From: Macrocystis pyrifera | Lineage: Eukaryota; Sar; Phaeophyceae; Laminariales; Laminariaceae | Direction: 5' to 3' | Length of the DNA: 64,000 bases | NCBI GenBank assembly: GCA_031763025.1 | Contig: JASSKH010000001.1 | Span: 13,969,265 to 14,033,264, forward strand | Shown here: positions 1 to 9,517 of the stretch, piece after piece | Layout of the letters: each line of letters starts with the position of its first letter | Numbering within the stretch: the stretch's first letter is position 1 | The notes under the pieces: model-generated | Told to the model about the DNA's origin: nothing | What the model saw: the letters and a program-made list of their open reading frames with translations, nothing else | Databases searched by the model: none | Position numbers and translations under genes: made by a program

Positions 1-71
1 ACATAGCCTAGAGCATATCGAAATAATAAAATAAGTACCCTACCTGGGGTATGTACGTACATACGACATGT

Positions 72-112
72 GAGCGAGCGTAGCGGAAAACCGCCCGCGA
101 GGGGAAGCGCAT
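72..112. repeat. GC-rich imperfect palindrome, unit 1
   Basis: The stretch contains GCGAGCGTAGCGG followed by a complementary-looking GAGGGGAAGCGC arm. A related unit lies at 264-303, and both recur in the second long repeat at about 58829-58869 and 59022-59061. It looks like a small hairpin repeat; no function is visible. Confidence 0.45.
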
Positions 113-263
113 ATGGCGTCCGAGACGTTTTCTCCTGAAGCATGGCGGCGGGACTCTTGACATTATCAAGTCGCCAGTTTGTAACTACAGTTAATCATGA
201 AAAAAACTATATTCAATCATGGACCTCTGTCCGCTTCGCATCATTTGATGTACTTTTCCTTCC

Positions 264-303
264 TGAGCGAGCGTAGCGGGCGGCCCGCGGAGCGAAGCGC
301 CTT
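264..303. repeat. GC-rich imperfect palindrome, unit 2
   Basis: Contains GAGCGAGCGTAGCGGGCGG and then GCGGAGCGAAGCGC, which can pair as a hairpin centred on GGCGGCCCGC. It shares the GCGAGCGTAGCGG core with 72-112. Confidence 0.45.
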
Positions 304-542
304 GTATTGAATATTAAATAGTAGATCTACCAATACTACCCGCGTGTGAGACACGGCGGTAGCTTGTGGCCTATACCATAGGATGGATGCAAACAAGCCT
401 GCGTAGGAGCGCGATCGCACCAAGATAATGAACGAATGACTACCTACCCCCGCTTTCCCCAGAGGGGAACCAAAAACGACATGGTACGTAGTATAGGCGG
501 GAAAACCAACATGGCCGTGACAGAGGGGGGGCGGGCGGTGGG

Positions 543-625
543 TTTTTAGTACTGCAGTCTCGTTTTGGGGATAAAGCACTTAGAACTTTAGTGGTCATTT
601 GTCCCCAAAACGAGTACTAAAGGGG
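543..625. mobile_element. MITE-alpha copy (palindromic, ~85 bp)
   Basis: A small foldback element. Its left arm begins TTTTAGTACTGCAGTCTCG and continues TTTTGGGG. Its right arm is CCCCAAAACGAGTACTAAA, the near reverse complement. Related copies sit at 1107-1210, 7521-7609, 26598-26675 and 32512-32540, and again in the second long repeat. No coding capacity; a non-autonomous DNA element is the natural reading. Confidence 0.7.
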
Positions 626-706
626 TTAACATATACCAACAATCAGTACAAATGTTACAAGGATTACCCTGGGCTTGGGCTGGGTAATCGACCTGTCTTT
701 TTACCC

Positions 707-780
707 CTATATGTAGCTCAGTAGGTAACACCTTCACATTTGGCGTCGTCGGCAGGAAACGGGTTCGAACCTCACTTCGA
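707..780 (+). repeat. tRNA-like (SINE-type) sequence with A and B boxes
   Basis: An A-box-like TAGCTCAGTAGG at 714-725 is followed 37 nt later by a B-box-like GGTTCGAACC at 762-771, which is tRNA spacing. The flanking acceptor arms do not pair and no credible anticodon stem is seen, so this is not a working tRNA gene. Between the boxes lies TTGGCGTCGTCGGCAGG, a motif also found at 34081 and resembling the start of the Ty3 element's primer-binding region at 39955. A second A-box copy with the same upstream sequence is at about 937-1012. The identical feature is in the second long repeat at about 59462-59536. Confidence 0.55.
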
Positions 781-1106
781 ACGTTTCTCATATAGAAACG
801 CTTGCTGCGCGTGCATCCCTAAAAAAACACATCTCCCTAGTTCCCCAGGTGATGAAACGAAGCGGGTAGGTCAGCGTACAGACGTACACGGTTGCGACGC
901 CCCAAAGATCCCGCCGTTCAGAGGGGGGGAGAGTGTTGTAAGGATTAATTACCCTGGGCTGGGTAATCGATCGGTCTGTTACCCCTCGTATAGCTCAGTA
1001 GGTAACACCTTTCACACAAACCAATAAATATTGAGGCAGATCGAGTTTTTGATATATTTTTTATCCTCCGGCGGATTGGTAAAAACAAAGCTTAATAATT
1101 ATAACC

Positions 1107-1210
1107 CTTTTAGAACCGCAGTCCCGTTGTGGGGACAAACCACTCAAATTCTAAGAAATTCGTCCACCAAACGGGAATTTGTCCCGAAAACGGACTGCGG
1201 TCCTAAAAGC
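1107..1210. mobile_element. MITE-alpha copy
   Basis: Left arm TTTTAGAACCGCAGTCCCG and right arm CGGACTGCGGTCCTAAAAG form an inverted repeat around a second internal GGGACAAA/TTTGTCCC pair. Same family as 543-625. Confidence 0.65.
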
Positions 1211-3243
1211 ACGCTTACTTCCACGTTCAGATTTCGTGTCGTGTGCCAACTTGACCCATAGCTCCCGTAGCAGCAGCAGAGCAATAAAAGAATAATAACT
1301 CTTCCCAGCTTTTCTCGGCGGCGAAAGCACTATCCCATACTTTTAACACCGCCCGTCACCACCACGATTTCCTTCGAGACAGCACGATTATCTCCTTCCT
1401 TCGCAGAAGACAGTTGTTCCAAAGTAGTAGGTTTTCCGTCTCTACGAAATCTCAAAACTGCTAGAAAAAAAAAGCTCCCTTTCCTTGAAGCCAACTCTTG
1501 ACGCGTTCTCTCAATTCAGCGGGTTCCTAAGAGCTTTTACTCGGGTTGTTCGTCCGTCTGCAAAACTAAATAGCACACCACTCGATAGAATTGACCCCTT
1601 TTTTTTCTCGGAGCCAATTAATTCTCCACACATCCTCTCAATACAGCGCCGACCAAGGATGTCCCACCATTTTTTTTTTGCAAGAATCGATGAATGTACG
1701 TGATGTATACATGTATATGCACCAGGCATCAATCATCGCCCGTCACCTTGGTTCGCGCGCACTTCTATGGCGGCCGCTGCTATCGTCTGCTGCTGGGTAG
1801 CTGTAGCGGCGAGGGGTACGCGGCAACCGAAGGTAGAAGACCAGGACCCCGCTGGAGCTCCCGAGAGAGCCGACAGCCTTAAAAAATACACACCATATAT
1901 ATCGTGGAACCAAATCATTAATGCCAATAATGTAAAACAAAATCAACACGTGTAATAATAGTACTGTAAGGTACTGCAGTATTTGTAGCACAGCACAAGC
2001 GAATAAATAAATATCGCACACCTTGCGCTTTGTTGTGTCTGCTACACAAAAACCACGCGCACTCATCATCCACCTCTCCGTCCATGAACGCCGTGCATTG
2101 CATATGCGGTAATGTGCTTTTAGATGTCCGACAAAAAGCATGGCAACAACAAACTGCCGAAAACAAAAAAAGGGCGATCGCGGTATGAACTGAATGAACC
2201 TCTCGAGCACGCCATGGGAGAGCGAGCGCGTGGGACAAGCGCGACCACATTTCGGAGTGGCCAGCACGCCTCATCGATTTTGCTGATTGAAGCTGAGCGC
2301 CAGCTAAACAAACCGCTTCCCTTTTGCCTGAAGCTTGTGATGGCCCGCGCAAAAAAAATAAAAAATATATACGAGTATCGCCGTCAAAACAAAAAAACTG
2401 AAAAGAGCATGTCAACCCGACCGATAATCCTCAACTATTACATCCAACACGCTGAGAACGAAAATACATGAGTGCGTGAATGAATGCATGGACGATCGAC
2501 AATATGCGAGAGCAGAACCAAGCACGAATTGCTACGCCCGTCCCTATTACCTACAGTAAATTACTTTTGGTGGGTCTTCTCCAGAGTGTGTTTATTCACC
2601 GGTCTTTGGTTGGAGAGAGTCTCCCTTCGATTCGGCTCAACTTCAACGCATCAAGGCGCAGGCAGTGCACTGCAGTGCAATGAAGTGCAGTGAACGGTAG
2701 CTGGCAACCGGCTCGAGCTACGCAGAATATCCGCACCCCACTCCCCCCCACTCCCCCCAGAGCCGCATGCGTGGCAGGTGCGCATTCAGGCACGCACGCA
2801 AGCGTGAGCGCCAACATCCCGTGTCGAAACAGAACCGAAACATGAAAAAAAAAAAAAAGGAGAGAGGATCACGGCCGAAGCAACTCAATATGTACCTGGT
2901 ATTATACCTCGTGTTCGCATTTTCGCTGACAACCTATTTGTTCACTCCGAAAAATCCAAAAAAAATCTCGGGGAACAAGAAGGGAGGAACAAAAAACACA
3001 GCCAGGCCTCGTACACGAAAAAAAGTCCACCGAATGGACGAGAAGGTGAACGGCAACAAACTTAATTTGACACACGCAAAACAAAGGCGACACCGGCCCC
3101 TAAAAACGCCGGACCGGGTTGTTGCCGACATTGCCGGTTGTCCCCCTCCTTCCGCTCCGCCCACAACAGCATGGCGCTATTTGCGCGAGCACTGATCGAC
3201 CACGTCGCAAGACGCTCCGCTCCGTCAACGATTACCCCTTTGC

Positions 3244-3267
3244 GGGGGGGGGGGGGGGGGGGGGGGG
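3244..3267 (+). repeat. 24-nt G homopolymer
   Basis: Uninterrupted G run. The equivalent run in the other long-repeat copy (62011-62038) has 28 G. This G tract is not followed by the TACTC head of the retroposons described below. Confidence 0.95.
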
Positions 3268-4666
3268 ATGATGAATAAAGCACAACACCGCCCGTCGACA
3301 TACAAGCCAAAGCAAAACTACTATTATTTTGCGCCGATGGCATATTTTTCTTATCACGACGCTTTTCGCCGCTTTCATCCGGGTGCTGACCAATCAGGTA
3401 CACGCGGAGCTGACACAACACGACAAAACAAACGTGCATGATTTCTCTTTTTTTCCTCTCTCCCCGCTCTCGCTTGAGTAGAGTAGAGAAACAAGAGTCC
3501 AGAAGAAGGTTAGATAGGGGGGGGCGAGATAATCGCCCAAAGCAGCATAGTATCGAGCATCGGAAACGATCCCTCGCGATGCAACTATTAATACTCCGTT
3601 GGTGTGCAACATCATTCTGCTTTTCTTCGTCGCGCTGGGACAAAAAAAAAAAACATAAGGAAACCAAATAAATCCGGCCGAGCTTGAGCTTGACAACAAG
3701 CTTGCTCTAGAAGCGGAGCCAGAGAGACCAAGACGAGGTGCAAGCAACTTGTGGGACTCAAAAACACACTGCCCAACGAAAAAGCTTCATCTATCCAACG
3801 GAAACACAAACAAACCCCGCGTCTTTACCCACCAATTTCGGGAGAAGGGGTGTGGGGGAGGGAGGGAAGGGAGTCCACGTGAGTGATTGACTCACACGAC
3901 AACCTCCGAACAAAGGCTCCAAATATATATTCGTATACCAAGTTACCTTGTATACCAAAAAAAAAAGCAGGAAAAAAAAATAAAAATAAAACTCCCAACA
4001 ATCCATAAAAAAACACCTAAAACGAAAGAATCTAGCAGCGAGAGGGCGGATTGTTCGGTGACGTCGCCGACACGACCAAGGTCGATTTCCCGAGCTCTTG
4101 TTAGTCACCCCGCCCGCTCCTACACGCCACACGGCAAAAAAGCCTGCACACACGGTTACAACACAACCAAACCGCGGTTCTTAAAAAATACACGCATGGT
4201 ACAGTCAGCAGCCGTAGTAGCGCAAACGCTACCTACCGCGCTACGTAGTAGTCTCTTGTTACAGCAAGGCAACCAAAGAAAAATAAACAAGTTACAGCAT
4301 AGTAGCGGGGGGGGGGGGGGCAGAAGGGGTGAGGAAATGGATGAAAATTATCGAAAGGAACACAGCAAAAACGACTCAAAAATCACCCCAAAGAGACAAA
4401 CGAGACATCCAAGACAGACAAGAGAGAGGCTCCAAATCAAACCTTCGAAAGAGGCGTTTTTCCTTCGACGAAAACAAGAGAGGCGAGCAGCCCGGCTAAC
4501 ACAACGCCTATTTTTTCAGGTCCAAGAGTTTGCCTTATGTTGCGGTTTTCTCAGCGGACACAACCCCTGCCGTCACGCCCATGCACCCGCAAATAAGCAG
4601 GGGATTCCTTATATGCACCCCCCACCCTACCATAACGCCCACCCACATACATGCCGGAGTTCCTAT

Positions 4667-4686
4667 CCCCCCCCCCCCCCCCCCCC
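4667..4686 (+). repeat. 20-nt C homopolymer
   Basis: Uninterrupted C run. Its partner in the second long repeat (63455-63495) is 41 C, about twice as long. Confidence 0.95.
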
Positions 4687-5199
4687 TACCCGTCCCTTGC
4701 GCAGGGGTTTCCATGCCCTTTCACCCAATACCGTAACGCACATCCGCATTTAAAATATGCCGGGGTTCCTATCCCTCCACCCCCCCCCCCCCGTTCCCTG
4801 AAACAATTCGACGGATTTTCTCAACACATTGGTCGGCAAGGCAACCGGGCTGAACGAATAAACTCCGAGCGTACCAGCACGAGCACGCCCCCAAAAATTT
4901 GTTCAAAACTTGCAATCGCAAATCGAGTTGCAACACACACACTCAAATTATCTTCCCGCTACCCATAATACGTAAAGACCTAACCAAGACCAAGACACCA
5001 AATCGCGTTGCTAGAAAACACTCAGCTCTGTTCCCGCTCCCCTTTTGAAGAACCAATAAGACAATACAGGCCGTGCATGTGTGCGGGCGTGCGAGGCCCG
5101 TCAACGCATATTATTGTGCGCCCCTTTGTAAGCAAGGAACACAACAACAAAAAAAAATGTGCTATTAATCTCCCCAACGGACCCTACCGACCCCAACAA

Positions 5200-5712
5200 C
5201 CAAAACAGACCTGATACCGAACCGAACCGCGAACCAATCGCTTCCGAACCTAACCAACACAGTTCAACAAAACCAAATAGGACAGACTACTAGACATTTG
5301 TATCAACCCCTTCGTAACTCCTTGCAAAGGCGTTTTTTGTAGGGGCATGCACTATGGGGTACCCAACCAAAACCTGAATAGTTTAGTATTGCCCCGGTAG
5401 ATGGTAGATCCGGAGGGGATATCCGATCAAAACCTGACTCAGGTTGACGATACCCGGAGATATATAGATGAACATGGGTTTCAACGCAGTCGGGGGCGCT
5501 TTTGCAGCCGTGAAGGATCCATCAAAAACGCACTATTTTAGCTTTTTAGCACAATGGGAGCCGGTCCGACTGTGGCGTGAAGCAGGAGGTCTCGATGTCG
5601 TCGGAAAGGCCGGTGGCGGCTTCCCCTGTGTTACCCACAACGTGCGTCTCAGTAGACTCCAGGAACCTGACATGAAAAAAAAAAACATAAGCCGGAACGG
5701 CGTTTCGGCGCA

Positions 5713-5715
<3 letters not shown>
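5200..5715. other. Unannotated stretch
   Basis: AT-rich, followed by a short region (5460-5690) that looks mixed. I see no coding exon, tRNA or repeat that I can support. Confidence 0.5.
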
Positions 5716-5779
<64 letters not shown>

Positions 5780-6110
5780 CGTACTCATTTGTTGCTTGCC
5801 TTAGTCATTTGACCATTGACCATGCATCCCTTTCGAGACGGAGCACCGTTCCTACTCCTAATAGAGACACCTCCAACAATTGGGCGCTATTACGTTGTTT
5901 CCATAAATTACATACAAACTTTTTGCTAATCTTATCCCCTTTCTGTTTGGCCTCCTGTGGCCACCATCTATCTCCTAGGATAGCGATCGTTTTCTCGCTG
6001 CTATTCATTGTATCAAACTCCTCCAGGTCACATTCGTCTATTTTCCTCATCTCCTCTTCCAACACATCCCGTTCCTCCTTGTATATTTCACATTCTCCTA
6101 CTATGTGAGT
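5716..6110 (+). mobile_element. Retroposon family Q copy headed by a 64-nt G run
   Basis: The copy starts with 64 uninterrupted G (5716-5779), then CGTACTCATTTGTTG and a body that includes CATCCCTTTCGAGACGGAGC and CCTACTCCTAATAGAGAC. The body matches the minus strand of 32985-33222 for roughly 200 bp, and shorter copies at 6841-6932 and 8489-8610. No open frame is shared between the copies, so it is a non-coding dispersed element. The 3' end is not clearly defined. Confidence 0.7.
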
Positions 6111-6181
6111 TCTACTCTATTGAATTGCCACACGGGCACATCTGTGCGTCTACTTCCTCCTCTTCCCGGCTACTGGTGTAC

Positions 6182-6212
<31 letters not shown>

Positions 6213-6405
6213 TGCCCCGGAGAGCGAGAGGAAACCCCTGTCCACACTTATTTCTCAAGTTTTCGTGCACCGGTTCGAACCCGGTTCGTTTCTTCCACCT
6301 TGGTCGGGCCTGTCTCTGACCGTCATTAAAGTGTGGTGTACTCCGAGGATGCAAGCACCTAAGTCTTTCTTCTTTCTGGCAGGTCCAGGTCCCCTCGGCG
6401 CAGGA

Positions 6406-6835
6406 GGGGGGGGGGGGGGGTACTCATTATCGCGCATGGCCGTAGTCGTATGATCATAGACCCTCGCATCCCTACAATGCCGGGACGGAGCACGCCGGGT
6501 TTTCACCGACCAGGCAGACATTGCTTGCACCAAGCGCGAAGCGCCGTGAGGTGTCCAGCGAGTCGCAAGAAGGGAGAGCTGCATCCTACTAAGAACCGCT
6601 TGTGAGGCGGATTTTCTTGCATACGGATGACAACATCAATGAACTAATTTAATTTCTGGTGTGGCCACTTCCAGAGACAGCAATGGGGTTACTATGTAAC
6701 TGCCTCGGGGGTGCCTTACCATATACGCACTACGTGATACGATCATCCCCCTTGTGCGGATTGAAGGTTCTTCCCCGCACACAAAAATGATCTAACTCGA
6801 CCGCCAGCCGTGGTAACCGCCAAAATAAAAAAAAA
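6406..6835 (+). mobile_element. Retroposon family P, full-length copy (G head, A tail)
   Basis: Starts with 15 G, then TACTCATTATCGCGCATGGC. The body includes CCGTAGTCGTATGA, GACGGAGCACG and AAGAACCGCTTGTGAGGCGG, and the copy ends in an A-rich tail (6822-6835). A second full-length copy at 29530-29959 has the same order and also ends in an A run. A 3' A tail with a constant 5' start is typical of a retroposed transcript. No ORF is conserved between the copies. Confidence 0.75.
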
Positions 6836-6840
6836 GAGGC

Positions 6841-6932
6841 GGGGGGGGGGGGGGGGGGGGGGGTACTCATTTGTTGGTTGCCTTAGTCATTTGACCATCC
6901 ATTGACCACGCATCCCTTTCGAGACGGAGCAG
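6841..6932 (+). mobile_element. Retroposon family Q, short copy
   Basis: 23 G (6841-6863), then TACTCATTTGTTGGTTGCC and the shared CATCCCTTTCGAGACGGAGC. It stops at a second G run of 39 (6934-6972). It lies directly behind the A tail of the family P copy at 6406-6835. Confidence 0.7.
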
Positions 6933-6973
<41 letters not shown>

Positions 6974-7299
6974 GGGAGTCAGCCGGTAGCTGTCTGGGCG
7001 AAACTACGGGGAATACGAGAAAGGAAAAAGAGGAAGAGACGCCCATGCCTTTGTCTCTAGTGGGACCCACCTACCTACCTGCCTACCTACCTACCGTACA
7101 TAGCGCAAACAACCTGGTACGTTCACACGTGTCAAAAAATCAAACAAGCGCTCGCGAACGCTCACAACGTAAAAAAAAAAAAGCCGAGAACCCTGGCTGG
7201 CACAAGCAATACGAGCGCTCTCTCTCGATGGCACGTGATCAAGGTGCAGGTTATTTATTGCTCGCGACCCCTTCGCAGTACTTTTCTTTCGTTTCGCAC

Positions 7300-8423
7300 T
7301 CACACAAAGTAGCCGCCGTCTCCGTTGAAGGTGTTGGAAGACACCTCCGTGCCATCCGCATCCTCGATGTCCACCACCGAGTCAGTCTCGTAGTTCACCA
7401 CGTTGTTGCTGAGGACGAGAGTGGGGACAAGCAACCAAGCGCCAAGACACGAACAAGAAACAAAAAAATAACAGGGTGTTTGTTACTAGCGATAATTATC
7501 CAACTTGGTCGGGTTAAACCCATTTAGTACCGCAGTCCCGTTTTGGGGGAAAATGACTTGGAATTAGAGTGGTTTGTCCCCAAATCGGGAATGCGGTACT
7601 AACAAGGGGTTAAACATAAGCAAGTGAACCCGAAGGCGTCACACAACCCGTCAGAAAGTTGCTCCGGTTGCCTGCTAACCGAAAACTCCGAGAATCTTTG
7701 GGGTTAAAAAAACGCCCTCCTCTTGGTCACTCTTTCCCACAGCAACAGCAACTACTTCTTCGCGGGTTGGGATTGCCACTCTATATGGTATACCTGTACA
7801 GGTAAACACAACACCAGAAACCGAACGCAACTAATTTTTTCGGAAAAGCCTTCGGTCACAGGACAACACGACAGAAAAAAAAAAAAACAAGGCGAAAACA
7901 AGATAGCGAACGTAGACTATTAATACTAAAAAAAAAAAAAAGTATTAAAAAAAAAAAAAAAAAAAAAAAATGCCAGTTTTTTTTTTTCTCCGCTAATGAA
8001 TGTGGACCAACCCACCTGAAAACGTTGTTGACGTTGATTCCCGTGAAGGGGTGCGCCTCCGCCACCTCCTCCGCCGCGCCGTAGTAGACGTAAATGTCGC
8101 TGTACCTGTTTTCCGTCAACGTATTTCCGTCAAACTGCTCCGATTCGATACCAAACCAGTCGAAACAGGAGGAGGCGGGTGGGGGGGGCGGCGAGGGCAA
8201 CACATCAATCAGAAGCCGCAACACAGACAGAACACACAGATTACGAAGTGGACGTAGGTACATAATCCCACGAACGAGGGTGTGCCAACGCTTGCCGTGT
8301 TTCAAATACGGGAGGGGGGGTGAATAAATCACAAAAAAAATCCAACTTCTGTACTTCGTAACGAAAATAGAGTGCATTACTTATTATTTTCCGAGTTCGG
8401 GCACACGAAATCATGTCGCACAT

Positions 8424-8466
<43 letters not shown>

Positions 8467-9059
8467 ACTCGATATCAAGCGTCTGGGTGGGGGGGGGGGG
8501 GGGGGGGTACTCTTTTTCGTTTGCCTTATAATAGTCATTGAGCATTTTGACCACGCATCCCTTTCGAGACGGAGCACCGTTCCTACTCCTAATAGAGACA
8601 CCTCCAACACTTTGCTGACCACGCACGCATCCCTTTCGAGAGGAAGCTACCGTTACTACTCCTAGCAGAGGCAAGGGGGGGGGGGGGGGGGGGGGGTGCG
8701 GTATTCAATCCCTTCTACTACCAATACTGCAAATAGCATCCCACACTAACTTCATGCAATTTGTAAAAACAAAACACGTAAAGGAAGCAGGTCTAAATAC
8801 AGGGGATACACAATATTCAACACAACACCAGGGTACCGGGTACATCTCATATCTGATTGCAATCTACGATAAAATCCGCAAACATCGAAAGATAAAAACG
8901 AACCGCAGCAGAAAAAAAAGAAACGCACCACGTTGTCTGTGGAGCCCAGGATGACGCGGAAGCCCCAGCGGTTGGCGTCGAACGTGTTCCCCGTAACGCT
9001 GCAGCGGGAGGTCTCGACGAGTGACAAGCCGGCGTCGAAGTTGTTCGAGCACTCGTTTC
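7300..9059 (-). CDS. Parallel beta-helix repeat protein, 3' exons (partial gene)
   Basis: Three minus-strand exons join in frame: 9059-8929, 8134-8016 and 7408-7300 (stop TGA at 7302-7300). Each is bordered by AG acceptors and GT donors (GTGCGT after 8929, GTGGGT after 8016). The last junction splits a serine codon AG|C, and the phases agree. The joined residues show right-handed beta-helix rungs such as VTGNTFDANRWGFRV, FDGNTLTENRYSDIYV and EVSSNTFNGDGGYFV, with the usual N-x-F/V ladder. Proteins of this fold (NosD-like, alginate mannuronan C5-epimerase-like) act on polysaccharides outside the cell; that link is inference, since no catalytic motif is visible here. The 5' exons are not recognised upstream of 9059, where a retroposon is inserted. 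An AATAAATAA lies about 40 nt past the stop. Confidence 0.75.
7521..7609. mobile_element. MITE-alpha copy in beta-helix gene intron
   Basis: Arms ATTTAGTACCGCAGTCCCG and CGGGAATGCGGTACTAA flank GGGGGAAAATGACTT and GTGGTTTGTCCCC. It lies in the intron between 7409 and 8015. Confidence 0.65.
8424..8465 (+). repeat. 42-nt G homopolymer in intron
   Basis: Uninterrupted G run followed by TACTCGATATC, the same GGG-TACTC junction that heads families P and Q. It lies in the intron of the minus-strand beta-helix gene, so the pre-mRNA carries a C run here. Confidence 0.95.
8489..8672 (+). mobile_element. Retroposon family Q fragments (two, adjacent)
   Basis: 19 G, then TACTCTTTTTCGTTTGCC, then the family Q body (CATCCCTTTCGAGACGGAGC) to about 8610. 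A second, partly overlapping fragment (CATCCCTTTCGAG again) runs at 8615-8672 and is followed by another 22-G run (8675-8696). Intronic. Confidence 0.6.
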
Positions 9060-9136
9060 CTGCTCTCGGAGATGGAAAGTGAGTGGGAGGGGGTGGGAGT
9101 GGAGGGGGGTGGGTGGGTGGGTGGGTGGCTGGGTGG

Positions 9137-9245
9137 GTCGGGTCTCATGTCGTGCATGGCCGTAGTCGAACGACCACAGACCCTTGCATCCCTACAACGC
9201 CGGGACGGAGCGGGTCGGGTTTTCACCGACCAGGCAGGCATTGCT
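9137..9245 (+). mobile_element. Retroposon family P fragment
   Basis: Diverged family P body (CATGGCCGTAGTCGAACGAC, then GGGACGGAGCGGGTCGGG). It is preceded by a GGGTGGGT-type repeat instead of a pure G run. It sits directly upstream of the first recognised exon of the beta-helix gene. Confidence 0.6.
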
Positions 9246-9409
9246 AGCGAAGGCAGCAGGGAGAGAATAAAAAAAAATAGGTGAAAATTGGCCGGTGAAA
9301 TCGTACGTACGACGTAATAATACCTCGTGCCGCTCTGTCCCGGAATGTAAGGGTGGTTTCGATTGAAAAATAATGTACAAAAATGTTCTAATACTAGGGG
9401 CATAGTGGT

Positions 9410-9517
9410 ATTGCGGGGGTCCATATTTAGTAGGACCTATGGTACACATAAAAACCTATATAATTACCTAATTTTACAAACACAAAAATGGTCCCATTAA
9501 CTATGGACCCGCGTGAT
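9410..9517. mobile_element. MITE-beta copy (~108 bp)
   Basis: Inverted ends ATTGCGGGGGTCCATATTTA and CTATGGACCCGCGTGAT enclose AGGACCTATGG and an AT-rich centre. Four better-conserved copies are at 26368-26477, 38213-38320, 52585-52691 and 52958-53066. No ORF. Confidence 0.65.

Larger units (their letters stand above)
1..5199. repeat. Long direct repeat, copy 1 (extends left of window)
   Basis: Bases 1-5199 match 58758-64000 in the same orientation almost base for base. Differences are scattered substitutions, a few short indels and length changes in homopolymer runs. Base 1 pairs with 58758 and 5199 pairs with 64000, so both ends of the match are set by the window edges and the true repeat is longer. 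Inside it are two tRNA-like stretches, two copies of a small palindromic MITE, long G and C runs and AT-rich sequence. I find no convincing gene. Candidate reading frames are low complexity or are frameshifted between the copies. It could be a segmental or tandem duplication with a unit of about 58.8 kb, or an assembly artefact. Confidence 0.95.

Noticed and set aside
714..771. Functional tRNA gene
   Set aside because: A-box-like and B-box-like elements are spaced correctly, but the acceptor stem and a proper anticodon arm cannot be formed.
2124..2471. 115-codon plus-strand frame starting MSDKKHGNNK
   Set aside because: In the duplicate copy a one-base deletion shifts and shortens it to 100 codons, so the protein is not maintained. 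The antisense frame at 1743-2267 survives in both copies but has no recognisable domain.
3887..4753. 288-codon plus-strand open frame
   Set aside because: Lys/Pro-rich low complexity, runs through homopolymer tracts, and is truncated by an indel in the second long-repeat copy; not a conserved gene.
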